Part shown: one piece after another, positions 1 through 9,446 of the stretch | How the letters are laid out: every line of letters starts with the position of its first letter | Position numbering within the stretch: the first letter of the stretch is position 1 | NCBI GenBank assembly: GCA_945862385.1 | Contig: CAMAXV010000003.1 | Location: forward strand, 62,001-126,000 | From: Chitinophaga pinensis | Lineage (GTDB): Bacteria > Bacteroidota > Bacteroidia > Chitinophagales > Chitinophagaceae | Direction of reading: 5' to 3' | Length of the DNA: 64,000 nucleotides | Program-made: the position numbers and the translations under genes | Notes under the pieces: model-generated | Database searches by the model: none | What the model was told of the DNA's origin: nothing | What the model saw: the letters and a program-made list of their open reading frames with translations, nothing else

Positions 1-200
1 AACGAAATGGGCAAAAAAGGTATCTTCAAAATATCACCAACTTCTTGTACATCAATGCCCAGGTGGGAGAGAAATTTCCTGTAAATGGGATTGTCAACCC
101 CCTGCCTTCTAAATAACGCCATAGCAGCATTCCTGAATTGCTCTTCCCCATGCAGGGTTAAAGGTTCATTAAAATGATGGGCAGCAAATAGGTTATTCAA
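1..200 (-). CDS. LuxE-like acyl-protein synthetase, 5' part only
   Basis: The reverse strand reads open for 66 codons from a TTG at 200 to the window edge. It contains a stretch ALFRRQGVDNPIYRKFL and ends in IPFLPIS. Both fit the N-terminus of the acyl-protein synthetase (LuxE-like) family that Bacteroidota carry apart from lux operons, in which an IPFLPI-FFK motif follows a helical lead. Known LuxE forms an acyl-enzyme thioester from an activated acyl group; the role here is unknown. No ATG lies in frame upstream; TTG codons further up (about 222-230) are alternatives. The gene runs divergently from the lipoprotein gene at 237. The catalytic part lies outside the window, so the family call rests on the N-terminus only. 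Confidence 0.6.
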   Translation of the reverse strand, partial: MNNLFAAHHFNEPLTLHGEEQFRNAAMALFRRQGVDNPIYRKFLSHLGIDVQEVGDILKIPFLPIS

Positions 201-211
201 AATGAATCGGT

Positions 212-219
212 TAATTTTG
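212..219 (+). promoter_or_regulatory. Bacteroidota -7 box (TAATTTTG)
   Basis: TAATTTTG matches the TAnnTTTG -7 element and lies 17 bases before the ATG at 237. No good TTTG -33 element is seen at the expected distance. Confidence 0.35.
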
Positions 220-236
220 AAAGACAACAAAGGTAC

Positions 237-665
237 ATGACAAAACAGTTCATTCCCCTTTTATTGATTCTTGCAGCTTTCAGCTGCGCCAAAGAATCGT
301 TTCAGTCAAAGCCAACTTTATCTATTAAAAGTGTAAGTGGAACCCAGGTTCCTGCAGGTAGTGAACTGCAAATAACCATGCGTTTAACCGATAAGGAAGG
401 AGATTTTGTAGATACAATCTGGGTTCAGAAAAAAACCACAAGATGCGTTCAGAGTAACTTCATAGACTCATTCCTCTATCAGATTCCAGCTGAAACACCC
501 AGAATAAAAAACTTCAGCGCTGATGTCATCATTACATTTGACGTTGTTGCATTACAACCCAAATGTCCGAGAAATGATACGGCTACTTTCAGCTTCTGGA
601 TGAAGGATGAAAAAGGCAATATCAGCGACACAGCAAAAACACAACAAATCATCATCGCCAGATGA
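237..665 (+). CDS. putative lipoprotein of unknown function
   Basis: A 142-residue protein starting MTKQFIPLLLILAAFSC. A short positive N-terminus, a hydrophobic core and a Cys at residue 17 look like a lipoprotein signal peptide, though the F before S-C makes the lipobox loose. The mature part is rich in beta-forming residues with two further cysteines (near residues 60 and 100) and resembles an immunoglobulin-like fold, but no family is recognised. It lies 23 bases before the M42 aminopeptidase gene on the same strand, so the two may be cotranscribed. It is probably anchored in the outer membrane or the periplasm. Confidence 0.75.
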   Translation: MTKQFIPLLLILAAFSCAKESFQSKPTLSIKSVSGTQVPAGSELQITMRLTDKEGDFVDTIWVQKKTTRCVQSNFIDSFLYQIPAETPRIKNFSADVIITFDVVALQPKCPRNDTATFSFWMKDEKGNISDTAKTQQIIIAR

Positions 666-688
666 TCTGACCAAACCAAGCTTATATC

Positions 689-1801
689 ATGGCAAAAGGA
701 ACCAAAAACCAGTCCAAACTATCTATCAGCAAACCAGCCCTGGCCTTTTTAAAGGAATACATCAATACCCCATCTCCAACAGGTTTTGAATCAGGCGGAC
801 AAAAACTCTGGATGAATTATATCAAGCCTCATGTGGATGAAGTTTTTACTGATCCATATGGAACTGTTGTGGGCGTAATCAATCCCAATGCCAAGTTCAA
901 GGTTGTAATTGAAGCCCATGCAGATGAAATTAGCTGGTTTGTAAATTACATTGCGGATAGCGGATTAATCTACCTGAAAAGGAATGGTGGTGTCGATCAT
1001 CAGATAGCACCCGGAAAAAGGGTTCTGATACATGGTAAAAAGGGAGCCGTAAAAGCCGTATTTGGATGGCCCGCAATCCATACAAGGTTTGGTGGAGGTG
1101 AAAGAAAAGACCCTCAGCCAAGCGTTGAAAACCTTTTTCTCGATTGCGGAGCCAAAAATAAAAAGGAAGTAGAAGCACTGGGTATTCATATTGGTTCAGT
1201 AGCTACCTATGAAGAAGGTTTTGACGAACTGGCCTATGATTATTTCATTGGCAGGGCCATGGACAACCGGATTGGCGGGTTTATGATAGCAGAGGTAGCC
1301 CGTTTAATCAAGGAAAATAAAAAGAAATTACCCTATGCTTTGTATGTAGTCAATGCAGTACAGGAAGAAATTGGACTCAGAGGTGCAGAAATGATTGCCC
1401 GCAGGATTAAACCTGATGTTGCGATCATTACTGATGTTACACATGATACAACAACACCCATGGTTAATAAAATCATTGAAGGTGATGTTGCGTGCGGAAA
1501 GGGGCCTTCACTTGCTTTTGGTCCTGCTGTCCACAACAAATTATTGAGTTTGGTTGAAAACGTTGCAGAAAAGAAAAAAATACCAGTCCAAATGAGGACT
1601 GTCAGCAGGAGCACTGGAACCGATACAGATTCTTTTGCCTATGCAAATGATGGTTGTCCTTCAGTTTTGATTTCGATTCCACTCAGGTATATGCATACCA
1701 CAGTAGAAATGCTGCACAAGGATGATATAACGAGCACCATTCAATTAATGTATGAGACCCTGTTTGAACTTGGTCCGGATACCAACCTCAGTTATTTTTG
1801 A
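689..1801 (+). CDS. M42 family metallo-aminopeptidase
   Basis: A 370-residue protein with the co-catalytic metal site of the M42 (glutamyl aminopeptidase/deblocking aminopeptidase) family: His77 in AHADE, Asp192 in MDNRIGG, the pair Glu226-Glu227 in QEEIGLRG, Asp249 in TDVTHD and His336 near YMHTTVE. All five ligand positions and the general-base Glu are present, so it should be active. Family members are cytoplasmic, form large tetrahedral dodecamers and trim N-terminal residues from peptides; no signal peptide is seen here. The substrate specificity cannot be read from sequence. Its last 10 bases overlap the 3' end of the convergent porQ gene. Confidence 0.9.
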   Translation: MAKGTKNQSKLSISKPALAFLKEYINTPSPTGFESGGQKLWMNYIKPHVDEVFTDPYGTVVGVINPNAKFKVVIEAHADEISWFVNYIADSGLIYLKRNGGVDHQIAPGKRVLIHGKKGAVKAVFGWPAIHTRFGGGERKDPQPSVENLFLDCGAKNKKEVEALGIHIGSVATYEEGFDELAYDYFIGRAMDNRIGGFMIAEVARLIKENKKKLPYALYVVNAVQEEIGLRGAEMIARRIKPDVAIITDVTHDTTTPMVNKIIEGDVACGKGPSLAFGPAVHNKLLSLVENVAEKKKIPVQMRTVSRSTGTDTDSFAYANDGCPSVLISIPLRYMHTTVEMLHKDDITSTIQLMYETLFELGPDTNLSYF

Positions 1802-2823
1802 CTTGTACCAGAAAGACCAATTGCAAATGACAATTGTTGCTGTGTGATAGAACGCTGATTATGTGATCTTGAATACTGAAACGAGAGTTTTTTGTGTTTC
1901 ATGGCAATTCCGTAACTAAAACCTGTCAACCCACTTGAAATATTCCGGATGGCAAGTTCATTTCTTCTGAGCAGGTTAAACCCACCTGATAAAATAACTT
2001 TTTCACCCAGGTGAATATTGGTTCCGATTATCAAATGACTAAGTAACTGTTTACCCCAGCCAGGTTTCCCTGATACCCCAAAATTTTCAATGTTGAATAC
2101 TGTATCAGTGTACAAAATATCAAAATCATGCATTCTTTGTGCAGTAAGAGAAATGCTGAAAGGGGCTTTATCCATTTTCTGGGTAATACCCATAACCAGG
2201 TCAAATGGCAGGTCCTCTTGTTCCCCATTGAAGGTTTTTAGCTGGAAGCCCATATTTTTAGCTGCAATCCCCCATTGGAATCCCGACTCTTCCACAAAGT
2301 AATTCAGTCCGAAATCCAAAGCAACACCTGAACTCTTCCAGGGTCCATAGGCAGCATGAATAAATTTCAGGCTTGCACCATAGAACCAGCGCTTATCATA
2401 TTTTCCGGAAGCAGAAAATGCAACCATTTGATCAAACGCCCTGAAAGTGCCGGAAATATTTCCTGCGGGGTCCGTAAGTGGTTCTTCACTGTATCCAAAA
2501 TGTGTCAATAAAAGCCCAAAAGTAGCACCAATTTTATCCGTATGCCAAACACCAGAGGCGTGCAAACCAGTTACCACAGGTGCAAGAAAGGTAAAATTTG
2601 AAAAAAATGTTTGATGGTCTGATGCTCTTAACAGTGCGGGGTTTTCGACAAAACTACCAGTCACACCCCCTATTTGTGAAACGTTTCTGCCTCCCAAGGC
2701 AGCGGTCTGTGCATGCATGGTAATACCAAGGAAGTTATAAATTGAGTTCCCATCAAGGGTTTGTCCGTTTACAATACCTGTAAAAAAACAAATCACAGCT
2801 ACCCTGATTCCCTTTATAAACAT
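1792..2823 (-). CDS. porQ: type IX secretion system protein PorQ
   Basis: A 343-residue protein with a signal peptide ending in VNGQ and a mature start that reads YNFLGITMHAQTAALGG, followed by NPALL. This is the pattern of the PorQ/PorV-like outer-membrane barrel family. PorQ is a component of the type IX secretion machinery, found in the attachment complex that handles cargo released from the translocon. The rest is alternating hydrophobic and polar strands typical of a 14-stranded barrel. It is transcribed convergently to the aminopeptidase gene with a 10-base overlap. TAACTTCG, a near-match to the -7 box, lies only 3 bases before its ATG, so a very short leader is possible. No other T9SS gene is in the window. 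Confidence 0.8.
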   Translation of the reverse strand: MFIKGIRVAVICFFTGIVNGQTLDGNSIYNFLGITMHAQTAALGGRNVSQIGGVTGSFVENPALLRASDHQTFFSNFTFLAPVVTGLHASGVWHTDKIGATFGLLLTHFGYSEEPLTDPAGNISGTFRAFDQMVAFSASGKYDKRWFYGASLKFIHAAYGPWKSSGVALDFGLNYFVEESGFQWGIAAKNMGFQLKTFNGEQEDLPFDLVMGITQKMDKAPFSISLTAQRMHDFDILYTDTVFNIENFGVSGKPGWGKQLLSHLIIGTNIHLGEKVILSGGFNLLRRNELAIRNISSGLTGFSYGIAMKHKKLSFQYSRSHNQRSITQQQLSFAIGLSGTSQK

Positions 2824-2847
2824 ACCCGAAGTTAGTCAGATGAATGG

Positions 2848-2879
2848 TAAAAATGAAAATCCCCCATGAAAATGGGGGA
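2848..2879 (-). terminator. Rho-independent terminator behind lon
   Basis: An 8-bp perfect stem (TCCCCCAT/ATGGGGGA, tetraloop) at 2860-2879 is followed on the minus strand by TTTCATTTTT. It lies 100 bases past the lon stop and 25 bases before porQ, so it separates the two genes or sits in a porQ leader. Confidence 0.7.
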
Positions 2880-2979
2880 GATTCTTTAACCCTTAAAACA
2901 ACCAACATTAGAGAATTACTCTCTTTGCTGTGTAATAACAATGCATTATTTAAAAAAGTTTAATAAATACTAAAAAAAA

Positions 2980-5379
2980 TTACACAAGTGCAATATCTAT
3001 TACCTGGTTCATGGTTTTGACATAGTGAAAATTCACGCCCTTAATGAATTCCTGGTTAATCTCCTGCACATCCTTTTCATTCTGCCAACAAAGGATAATA
3101 TCTCGAAGTCCAGCCCGCTTTGCAGCAAGCACTTTCTCTTTGATACCTCCCACAGGCAATACCTGCCCCCTCAATGTGATTTCACCCGTCATGGCCAGGT
3201 AAGGTTTCACCTTTCTGCCAGTAAATGCTGAAGTGAGGGCAGTAAGCATGGTAATACCTGCACTTGGACCATCCTTTGGCACAGCTCCTTCGGGAACATG
3301 TATATGGATATTTCTTTTTTTGAACAATTCAGCATCTATACCCAGTTTTTTGGCATTGGCGTGTAAATAAGTGAGTGCAGTACTGGCACTTTCCTTCATG
3401 ACTTGTCCCAGATTGCCTGTAAGCTGCAAGTCGCCTTTTCCATCAGACAAGGTAGTTTCTATGAACAGTATATCACCACCAACATAGGTCCAGGCTAACC
3501 CAACTGCAACTCCGGGCATGTTGGCAGTTTTATAAAGGTCATTGCTGTAACGTGGCTTGCCAAGTATCCTGATTACATCTTTCTCTGTTAATGTTGATTT
3601 TAGTTTGCCCTTCATCACAACATCCTTAGCCAGACTGCGCATGATACTGGCCAGTTGTCTGTCCAATTCCCTTACACCGCTTTCTCGGGTATAATTTTCA
3701 ATGATATACTTCATCACCCGGGTTCCCACCTTAACAACATATGACTTCAAACCATGCAACTCCATTTGCCTGGGTAACAGGTATTGCTGCGCAATTTTCT
3801 CCTTTTCCTCCACTGCGTAACCAGTGACATCAATGATTTCAAGACGATCTCTCAGCGCTGGCTGAATCCCCTGCAAATCATTGGCAGTGGCTATGAACAG
3901 TACTTTACTGAGGTCGTATTCCAGTTCAAGGTAATTATCATAAAAGCTATTATTCTGCTCAGGGTCCAGTACTTCAAGTAACGCTGAAGATGGATCACCT
4001 CTGTGATCCCTGCCAACCTTATCAATTTCATCCAGAATCATTACCGGATTTGATGATTTGACCTTCCTGATGGATTGAAGGATTCTGCCCGGCATAGCCC
4101 CAATATACGTTTTACGGTGACCCCTGATTTCACTTTCATCATGTAAACCACCTAAACTAAATCGCACGTATTTTCTTCCAATAGCACTGGCTATGCTTTT
4201 ACCCAAAGATGTTTTTCCTATTCCGGGAGGCCCTACAAAACAGAGAATAGGACTTTTCATATCTCCCTTGAGCTTCAAAACTGCCAGATATTCAAGTATT
4301 CGTTCTTTGATTTTATCCATACCAAAATGGTCTTTATCAAGAACCTTTCTGGCTTTTTTTAAATCATAGCTATCCGCAGTATATGTTTCCCAGGGAAGGT
4401 CCAGCATCAGATCTACGTGATTATAAACAGTTGAATAATCAGGTGTGCTGGGATGCATTCTTTCCAGTTTCTCAATTTCTTTCTGGAATAGTTCCTTAGC
4501 CGGCTTTGACCATTTTTTCAATTCCCCCTTCTTCTTCATTTCCTGTATTTCCCTGTCATTGGTATCCCCACCAAGCTCCTCTTTGATACTCTTTAACTGT
4601 TGCTGAAGGAAATATTCTTTTTGTTGTTTATCGAGTTCAGTTTTTGTTTTGGAAGTAACCTTGTTCTTTAACTCAACAAATTGAAGTTCATTCTGAAGAA
4701 GCTTCAACAACATTTCAGCGCGCTGGCGCATATCGTTCATTTCCAGTAACTGTTGCTTCTCCTGTAATTCACAATTGAGGTTACTTCCCACAAAATGAAT
4801 CAGGAATGAAGGATTCTCAATATTCCTTAGGATTATGGAGGCCTCTGTTGGAATGTTGGGAGAAAGTTGAATTATTTGGGATGCAAGGTCTTTGATGGAT
4901 GCCACTGATGCATCAAACGATTGATCGCCTTTGATCAATTCTTCGTCCAAGACATTGATTTCACCTTTGAAATACGGATCTTCTGCAGTAATCCTTAACA
5001 GTGAAAATCTTTTTTTTCCCTGCAATATTGCGGTTGTTCCGCCATCTGGCATTTTTATCAACTTAATAATCTTGGCAACAGTACCAATTGAAACAAGGTC
5101 TGCAATACCAGGATCTTCAACTGAACTGTCTCGCTGTGATAAAACTGCTACCAGTTTGTCAGCCTTATATGCATCAGATATTGCCTTTATAGATTTATCC
5201 CTTCCAACTGTAATAGGAATAACTACTCCAGGAAATAAAACAGTATTCCTCAATGGTAATAGTGGCAGTTCAGTAGGAATAACTGTATCATCCGCCCCAT
5301 CTTCATTTTCATTCAGTGGGATTATCGGCATGAAGTCCAGTTCATCCTCCTGAGGCATAAAGTTCATTTTCAATTCCAT
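2980..5379 (-). CDS. lon: ATP-dependent protease Lon
   Basis: A 799-residue LonA-type protease. The N-terminal substrate-binding domain spans about residues 38-235 and a charged helical linker runs to about 330. The AAA+ domain follows, with Walker A GPPGIGKT at 383-390 and Walker B VMILDEID at 446-453. The C-terminal Ser-Lys protease domain has Ser706 in PKDGPSAG and Lys749 in GGIKEK, 43 residues apart as in E. coli Lon. It degrades misfolded and regulatory proteins in the cytoplasm. Length and motifs are complete. The N-terminus offers several Met codons (1, 5, 8); the acidic lead of about 35 residues is not part of the conserved domain. It is a single-gene unit with a terminator behind it. 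Confidence 0.97.
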   Translation of the reverse strand: MELKMNFMPQEDELDFMPIIPLNENEDGADDTVIPTELPLLPLRNTVLFPGVVIPITVGRDKSIKAISDAYKADKLVAVLSQRDSSVEDPGIADLVSIGTVAKIIKLIKMPDGGTTAILQGKKRFSLLRITAEDPYFKGEINVLDEELIKGDQSFDASVASIKDLASQIIQLSPNIPTEASIILRNIENPSFLIHFVGSNLNCELQEKQQLLEMNDMRQRAEMLLKLLQNELQFVELKNKVTSKTKTELDKQQKEYFLQQQLKSIKEELGGDTNDREIQEMKKKGELKKWSKPAKELFQKEIEKLERMHPSTPDYSTVYNHVDLMLDLPWETYTADSYDLKKARKVLDKDHFGMDKIKERILEYLAVLKLKGDMKSPILCFVGPPGIGKTSLGKSIASAIGRKYVRFSLGGLHDESEIRGHRKTYIGAMPGRILQSIRKVKSSNPVMILDEIDKVGRDHRGDPSSALLEVLDPEQNNSFYDNYLELEYDLSKVLFIATANDLQGIQPALRDRLEIIDVTGYAVEEKEKIAQQYLLPRQMELHGLKSYVVKVGTRVMKYIIENYTRESGVRELDRQLASIMRSLAKDVVMKGKLKSTLTEKDVIRILGKPRYSNDLYKTANMPGVAVGLAWTYVGGDILFIETTLSDGKGDLQLTGNLGQVMKESASTALTYLHANAKKLGIDAELFKKRNIHIHVPEGAVPKDGPSAGITMLTALTSAFTGRKVKPYLAMTGEITLRGQVLPVGGIKEKVLAAKRAGLRDIILCWQNEKDVQEINQEFIKGVNFHYVKTMNQVIDIALV

Positions 5380-5465
5380 ATATATTCAATTACGACAAAA
5401 TGACATAAAGCCATCTTGGATTACTTAAAATCGGGTCTGCAGGTATATAGGGCAAGTTTGATGCC

Positions 5466-5496
5466 ATAAAAAAAGTCCCGGTAATGCCGGGACTTT
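5466..5496 (-). terminator. Rho-independent terminator
   Basis: A 10-bp stem (AAAGTCCCGG/CCGGGACTTT, loop of 5) at 5472-5496 followed by a run of seven T on the minus strand. It starts 20 bases behind the stop of the porin-like gene at 5517 and also separates it from lon. Confidence 0.85.
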
Positions 5497-5516
5497 CTAT
5501 CACAGAAGACAAGTTT

Positions 5517-6098
5517 TTAAAGAGCCAGTCCCAACCCTAGCTGGAGTGTTTGGGACCTCCATTTATCATTTGTTGGCAAGTCATTGATACTGCTTAAACC
5601 AATTGCATATCTGCCATAAACACGGAAACTCAATACTTTCAATTGAATACCTGCAACCATTGCAAAATCTCCTGATTTGAAAGCACTCTGCGCATTAGAG
5701 GTAAACGATTTTGTTTTATCAACCAGTATGCTGTATTGAGGCCCTGCCTGTATGGTAATTAATTTTACAGGTCTGATATTCAACATCAATGGAATTGATA
5801 GATAAGAGAGTTTTATATCCTGCAGATCACCCAATGAAGGCGAATAAATCTGACTTAAGTTATTTGCGCTCTTAAGGTTTACCTGGCTCCATAAGACCTC
5901 TGGCTGGATGCCCAGTTTATCAGTGAGCATAATTTCTGAAAAAAATCCGGCATGGTAACCAAAATTAAATCCTTTCTCAAACTGTAGGCCTGTATTTCCA
6001 CTAATATTGGCTCCAAGTTTGGGTCCAATCTTGAATCCCTGTGCCATCAGGTTTGTAGTAATAAAAACAACTGCCAACAATACATACAACTTTTTCAT
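5517..6098 (-). CDS. outer-membrane beta-barrel protein, porin family
   Basis: A 193-residue protein with a clear signal peptide ending at LMAQG and a mature part starting KIGPKLGANISG. Alternating strands run to a final LQLGLGLAL that ends in an aliphatic residue. The opening and the ELMLTDKLGIQPEVLWSQ-like strand pattern fit the small outer-membrane barrel family PF13568 (OmpX/OmpA-barrel type) common in Bacteroidota. Function unknown. It is a single-gene unit: a terminator follows directly and 77 bases separate it from the next upstream gene. Confidence 0.8.
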   Translation of the reverse strand: MKKLYVLLAVVFITTNLMAQGFKIGPKLGANISGNTGLQFEKGFNFGYHAGFFSEIMLTDKLGIQPEVLWSQVNLKSANNLSQIYSPSLGDLQDIKLSYLSIPLMLNIRPVKLITIQAGPQYSILVDKTKSFTSNAQSAFKSGDFAMVAGIQLKVLSFRVYGRYAIGLSSINDLPTNDKWRSQTLQLGLGLAL

Positions 6099-6175
6099 AC
6101 AAGAATTTTTAAAGATGATGAAAATTAAAACGCTGTTCAGACCCTAAAAGTATATGTTGATATGTAATTGCAATG

Positions 6176-7195
6176 TTAAAAGGTGAAACCTAATCCTGTA
6201 TTGAAGATATGAGAGAACCTACGGTCTGAAGCTGCATTAAAATAGTATCCCAGAAAATATCCGGAATTAATGGAAAATGCCCCCTTAAACAAGGATAAAT
6301 TCAAAGAAAATGCTGCAGACTCCAACGAGATATTTGTAGATGAACTTGACGTTTTATATCGTTTCCGAATCCGCGCCAACTCTGATTCCTTAAACCTTTC
6401 TCCAAAAAACCTGCGGGAAATTGTACTGCTTTGATATTGCTGCATGCCGCCAATCAGACTCAACTGCGGACTAACAGTCAAAATATCCTCTTTGGAAATG
6501 AGATCTTTAAAATTAAAATTATGGGATACAGATGCAATAAGAGAATAGTCATTAAGCGTTACCCTTGCTGTATCTACTATGAGAATTTCATTTCCACTAA
6601 TTTTTACAGGGATAATTGAAACATCCTTATAGTTGCCTCCCCCCCATCCTGCAGCGATTGATGGCCTTAACCAGGTTTTCCTCAATTGAACATACCCATA
6701 AACCTCTTGAGAATAAGGAGTAGTTGTCACTGCAGGGTCAGTGCTCCTTAGATAATAAGAATAGGAAACTCCGAACAATATTTTCTTCCCAAAATGATCA
6801 AAGGAAGGTGTAATTGCTGTTTGATACAATACCGGGGATTTCCCGAATGAGCGCATGTATCCAGTTGCACCGATGCCAAATCCTGACTTATGAAAATAGG
6901 AGACTGAGGGGATAAATGCGGTTGCGGCTGTATTGGACTGATTAGCATTAAAAGCATTATTTCTTGCACTAAACAAACTGTTGCTCATTCCGGCAGTAAC
7001 AGATACAAAACTTCCAGGTTTACCCATGGAATCCATCATTGCCCTGAGTTCTGCAATGATATCACCTGTATCCATCGCTTCCAATTCCTTTTTAAGTGCC
7101 GCTGTATCCAGCTTAAACTCCTGTGCATGGAGGGAATTATAGCATAAGAGACTAAAGCCAAAAGTAAAAATGATGGTTAACCGATTTAAACGCAT
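6176..7195 (-). CDS. secreted, probably outer-membrane, protein of unknown function
   Basis: A 339-residue protein with a signal peptide cleaved near SLHAQE. A charged helical stretch (about residues 28-58, LKKELEAMDTG and following) comes first, then strand-like segments such as GFGIGATGYMRSFG and a terminal FNTGLGFTF. The last residue is Phe, as in many outer-membrane barrels. I do not recognise a family; a 10-14-stranded barrel with a periplasmic helical N-terminus is the simplest reading. It shares its orientation with the neighbouring barrel gene but has its own 73-base upstream gap. Confidence 0.7.
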   Translation of the reverse strand: MRLNRLTIIFTFGFSLLCYNSLHAQEFKLDTAALKKELEAMDTGDIIAELRAMMDSMGKPGSFVSVTAGMSNSLFSARNNAFNANQSNTAATAFIPSVSYFHKSGFGIGATGYMRSFGKSPVLYQTAITPSFDHFGKKILFGVSYSYYLRSTDPAVTTTPYSQEVYGYVQLRKTWLRPSIAAGWGGGNYKDVSIIPVKISGNEILIVDTARVTLNDYSLIASVSHNFNFKDLISKEDILTVSPQLSLIGGMQQYQSSTISRRFFGERFKESELARIRKRYKTSSSSTNISLESAAFSLNLSLFKGAFSINSGYFLGYYFNAASDRRFSHIFNTGLGFTF

Positions 7196-7268
7196 TCCAC
7201 AAAAGTTGGATAAATGTTTTGAATTGCAAGAAGAAAATTAACATGATTTAATGATACTAAATGTTAAA

Positions 7269-8519
7269 TCATGAAGTCAATTCTATTAGAGTGATTTCCG
7301 GGAGAATACCCACTCTTCCTGGATAACCAAGGAATCCAAAACCCCTGTTGACATATAACTTTTGCTCCGTTTTGGAATAAACACCAGCCCATTGCCGGTA
7401 CATGTATTGAACCGGACTCCATCTGAATCCGGGAATCTCAACACCAAACTGCATACCGTGGGTGTGTCCTGATAACATGAGGTCAATATCACCATAATGT
7501 TTGCAAACCTCAGCTTCCCAGTGACTGGGATCATGACTCATGAGGATTTTAAAAGGATGATTTTCTGTGCCGGCATATGCTTTACCCAAGTCGCCATAAC
7601 GGCTGAAATTACCTTTAGCCCCCCAGTTTTCAATACCAATCAATGCTATCTGATGACCATCTTTTTCCAGGATTTGATGCTCATTCAAAAGTAATCTCCA
7701 CCCCATATCCCGATGGACCCCTTTCAGATTATTCAGATTCTGTTCTTTCTCCTGTTCTGAATTCCATCTCACATAATCTCCATAATCATGGTTGCCCAAC
7801 ACACTGAAAACGCCCATAGGTGCCTGAATACCTGAAAAAACAGATTTGAGTTCGTCCATTTCTGTGGCTACATTATTGACCAGGTCTCCAGTAAAAAGAA
7901 CCAAATCCGGCTTTTGGGCCATAATCAATTCCACCCCTTTTTTTACAGCTTCCTTATCTTCGAGACTCCCTGCATGAATATCCGATATGTGCACTAGTTT
8001 CATGCCCCTGAAAGGAGCTGGCAGTTTATCGAACTTCAGCTTTACTTTCTCAACCCTGTATCTGTATTTATTGCTGAAACCGTATAATAGCGTGCCAAAA
8101 AGTCCTCCGCCAACACCAATACCAAGCCAGGATAAAAAAACTGACCTTGTAATTGAACTATCTGCAATGGGATTATTTGAATTGACAAGGTTTAAAGCCT
8201 TTCCGCCACCCCATTGCACAAATCGGCGCAGGTCATCCACCAAAAAGAACAAGGCAGCAACTAACTTGGCGATAAAAAAACCGGTTACTATAGCAAAAAG
8301 ATAGGTTCTCACAAACCTGGGTAGGGTTTCAAGACTGAAATATGGAAGTAAAAGAAATAAGAGTACTGCAATAACTGTAAATGACCAGTAAACACCATGA
8401 ATAATGAGTCTTGGTCTGACTGAAAGTGAAGCTGTAACCAGTTTCAGCGACTGAAAAACATAAATATCCAGTACGAGCATAAGCACTATAAAAATCCAGG
8501 AGCCAAAAAGTCTTTTCAT
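7269..8519 (-). CDS. membrane-anchored metallophosphoesterase
   Basis: A 416-residue protein. The first 150 residues hold four or five hydrophobic segments (for example 8-27, 41-62, 72-95 and 127-148). The C-terminal calcineurin-like phosphoesterase domain follows, with all metal motifs: D180 and H182 in HISDIHAG, GD at 211-212, GNHD at 242-245, an SHDP motif and SGHTHG near the C-terminus. This layout matches the YaeI/YkuE-like group, some of which act on lipid phosphates, but the substrate here is not known. The gene is divergent from parA with 111 bases between them. Confidence 0.88.
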   Translation of the reverse strand: MKRLFGSWIFIVLMLVLDIYVFQSLKLVTASLSVRPRLIIHGVYWSFTVIAVLLFLLLPYFSLETLPRFVRTYLFAIVTGFFIAKLVAALFFLVDDLRRFVQWGGGKALNLVNSNNPIADSSITRSVFLSWLGIGVGGGLFGTLLYGFSNKYRYRVEKVKLKFDKLPAPFRGMKLVHISDIHAGSLEDKEAVKKGVELIMAQKPDLVLFTGDLVNNVATEMDELKSVFSGIQAPMGVFSVLGNHDYGDYVRWNSEQEKEQNLNNLKGVHRDMGWRLLLNEHQILEKDGHQIALIGIENWGAKGNFSRYGDLGKAYAGTENHPFKILMSHDPSHWEAEVCKHYGDIDLMLSGHTHGMQFGVEIPGFRWSPVQYMYRQWAGVYSKTEQKLYVNRGFGFLGYPGRVGILPEITLIELTS

Positions 8520-8590
8520 GAAATTCCTACATTGTTTATCAAACTAACATAAATTTATACCTAATGTTCCCGAAAATGGTGCCGAAAGTG

Positions 8591-8598
8591 TAATTTTG
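8591..8598 (+). promoter_or_regulatory. -7 box upstream of parA
   Basis: TAATTTTG lies 32 bases before the parA ATG. A weak -33 candidate (GTTC) sits near 8566. This is the most likely promoter of the parA-parB-DUF5683 unit. Confidence 0.45.
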
Positions 8599-8630
8599 CC
8601 ATCCTGTCATTAAAGAAAACAAGAAAAACC

Positions 8631-9446
8631 ATGGCTCGTATCATAGGTGTTGCAAATCAAAAAGGTGGTGTGGGAAAGACCACCACAGCAATCAATTTAG
8701 CGGCCAGTCTGGCAGTTTTGGAGTACCGGACGCTACTTGTTGATGCTGATCCACAGGCAAACAGTACTTCAGGAGTTGGATTTGATCTGCAGAACATCCA
8801 GCAGAGCATATACGACTGCATGATTGGGGACACCCAGGCGGCAGACACTATACTTAAGACAGAAATTCCCAATCTCGACCTTATCCCATCTCATATTGAT
8901 CTGGTAGGTGCAGAGTTGGAAATGATTAATTACCCCAACCGTGAGAATGTTATAAAAAATCTCTTACAAACTGTAAGGGATGAATATGATTTTATCATTA
9001 TTGATTGTTCACCATCACTCGGACTCATAACGGTCAATGCACTTGTAGCATCAGACTCAGTTGTAGTCCCGGTACAGGCTGAATTTTTTGCCCTTGAAGG
9101 TCTGGGTAAATTACTCAACACCATCAAAATAGTCCAGAGCAGACTCAATACAGATATGGTCATTGAAGGCATCCTGATGACCATGTATGACTCGAGATTA
9201 AGACTTTGTAATCAGATTGTCAATGAAGTAAGAAGACATTTTGATGCCCTTGTTTTCGATACGCTCATTCATAGAAATGCACGCTTAAGTGAAGCACCCA
9301 GTGTAGGCAAACCAGCTATTCTCTATGATGCAGAAAGTAAAGGTTCTATGAATTACCTAGACCTTGCTAAGGAAGTCCTTCAGAAAAATAACATGACCAA
9401 GATCAAAGAGTCAGAAAGAACCCTAAACACAGACCATGAGCAATAA
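8631..9446 (+). CDS. parA: chromosome partitioning ATPase ParA (Soj)
   Basis: A 271-residue ParA/Soj-type ATPase with the deviant Walker A motif KGGVGKTT at residues 11-18 right after the N-terminus, the second lysine signature expected of this family. A DADPQ motif follows around 39-43 and IIIDCSPSLG around 121-130. It dimerises with ATP, binds DNA non-specifically and moves ParB-parS complexes during chromosome segregation. The short N-terminus without a DNA-binding domain marks the chromosomal (type Ib/Soj) class. It overlaps parB by 11 bases, so the two are translationally coupled. Confidence 0.95.
   Translation: MARIIGVANQKGGVGKTTTAINLAASLAVLEYRTLLVDADPQANSTSGVGFDLQNIQQSIYDCMIGDTQAADTILKTEIPNLDLIPSHIDLVGAELEMINYPNRENVIKNLLQTVRDEYDFIIIDCSPSLGLITVNALVASDSVVVPVQAEFFALEGLGKLLNTIKIVQSRLNTDMVIEGILMTMYDSRLRLCNQIVNEVRRHFDALVFDTLIHRNARLSEAPSVGKPAILYDAESKGSMNYLDLAKEVLQKNNMTKIKESERTLNTDHEQ

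Noticed and set aside
4931-5353. 140-residue Ser-rich frame antisense to lon
   Set aside because: A low-complexity shadow of the acidic N-terminal coding region of lon.
8520-8630. Possible parS site near parAB
   Set aside because: No 16-base TGTTTCACGTGAAACA-like palindrome was seen here or elsewhere in the window by eye.
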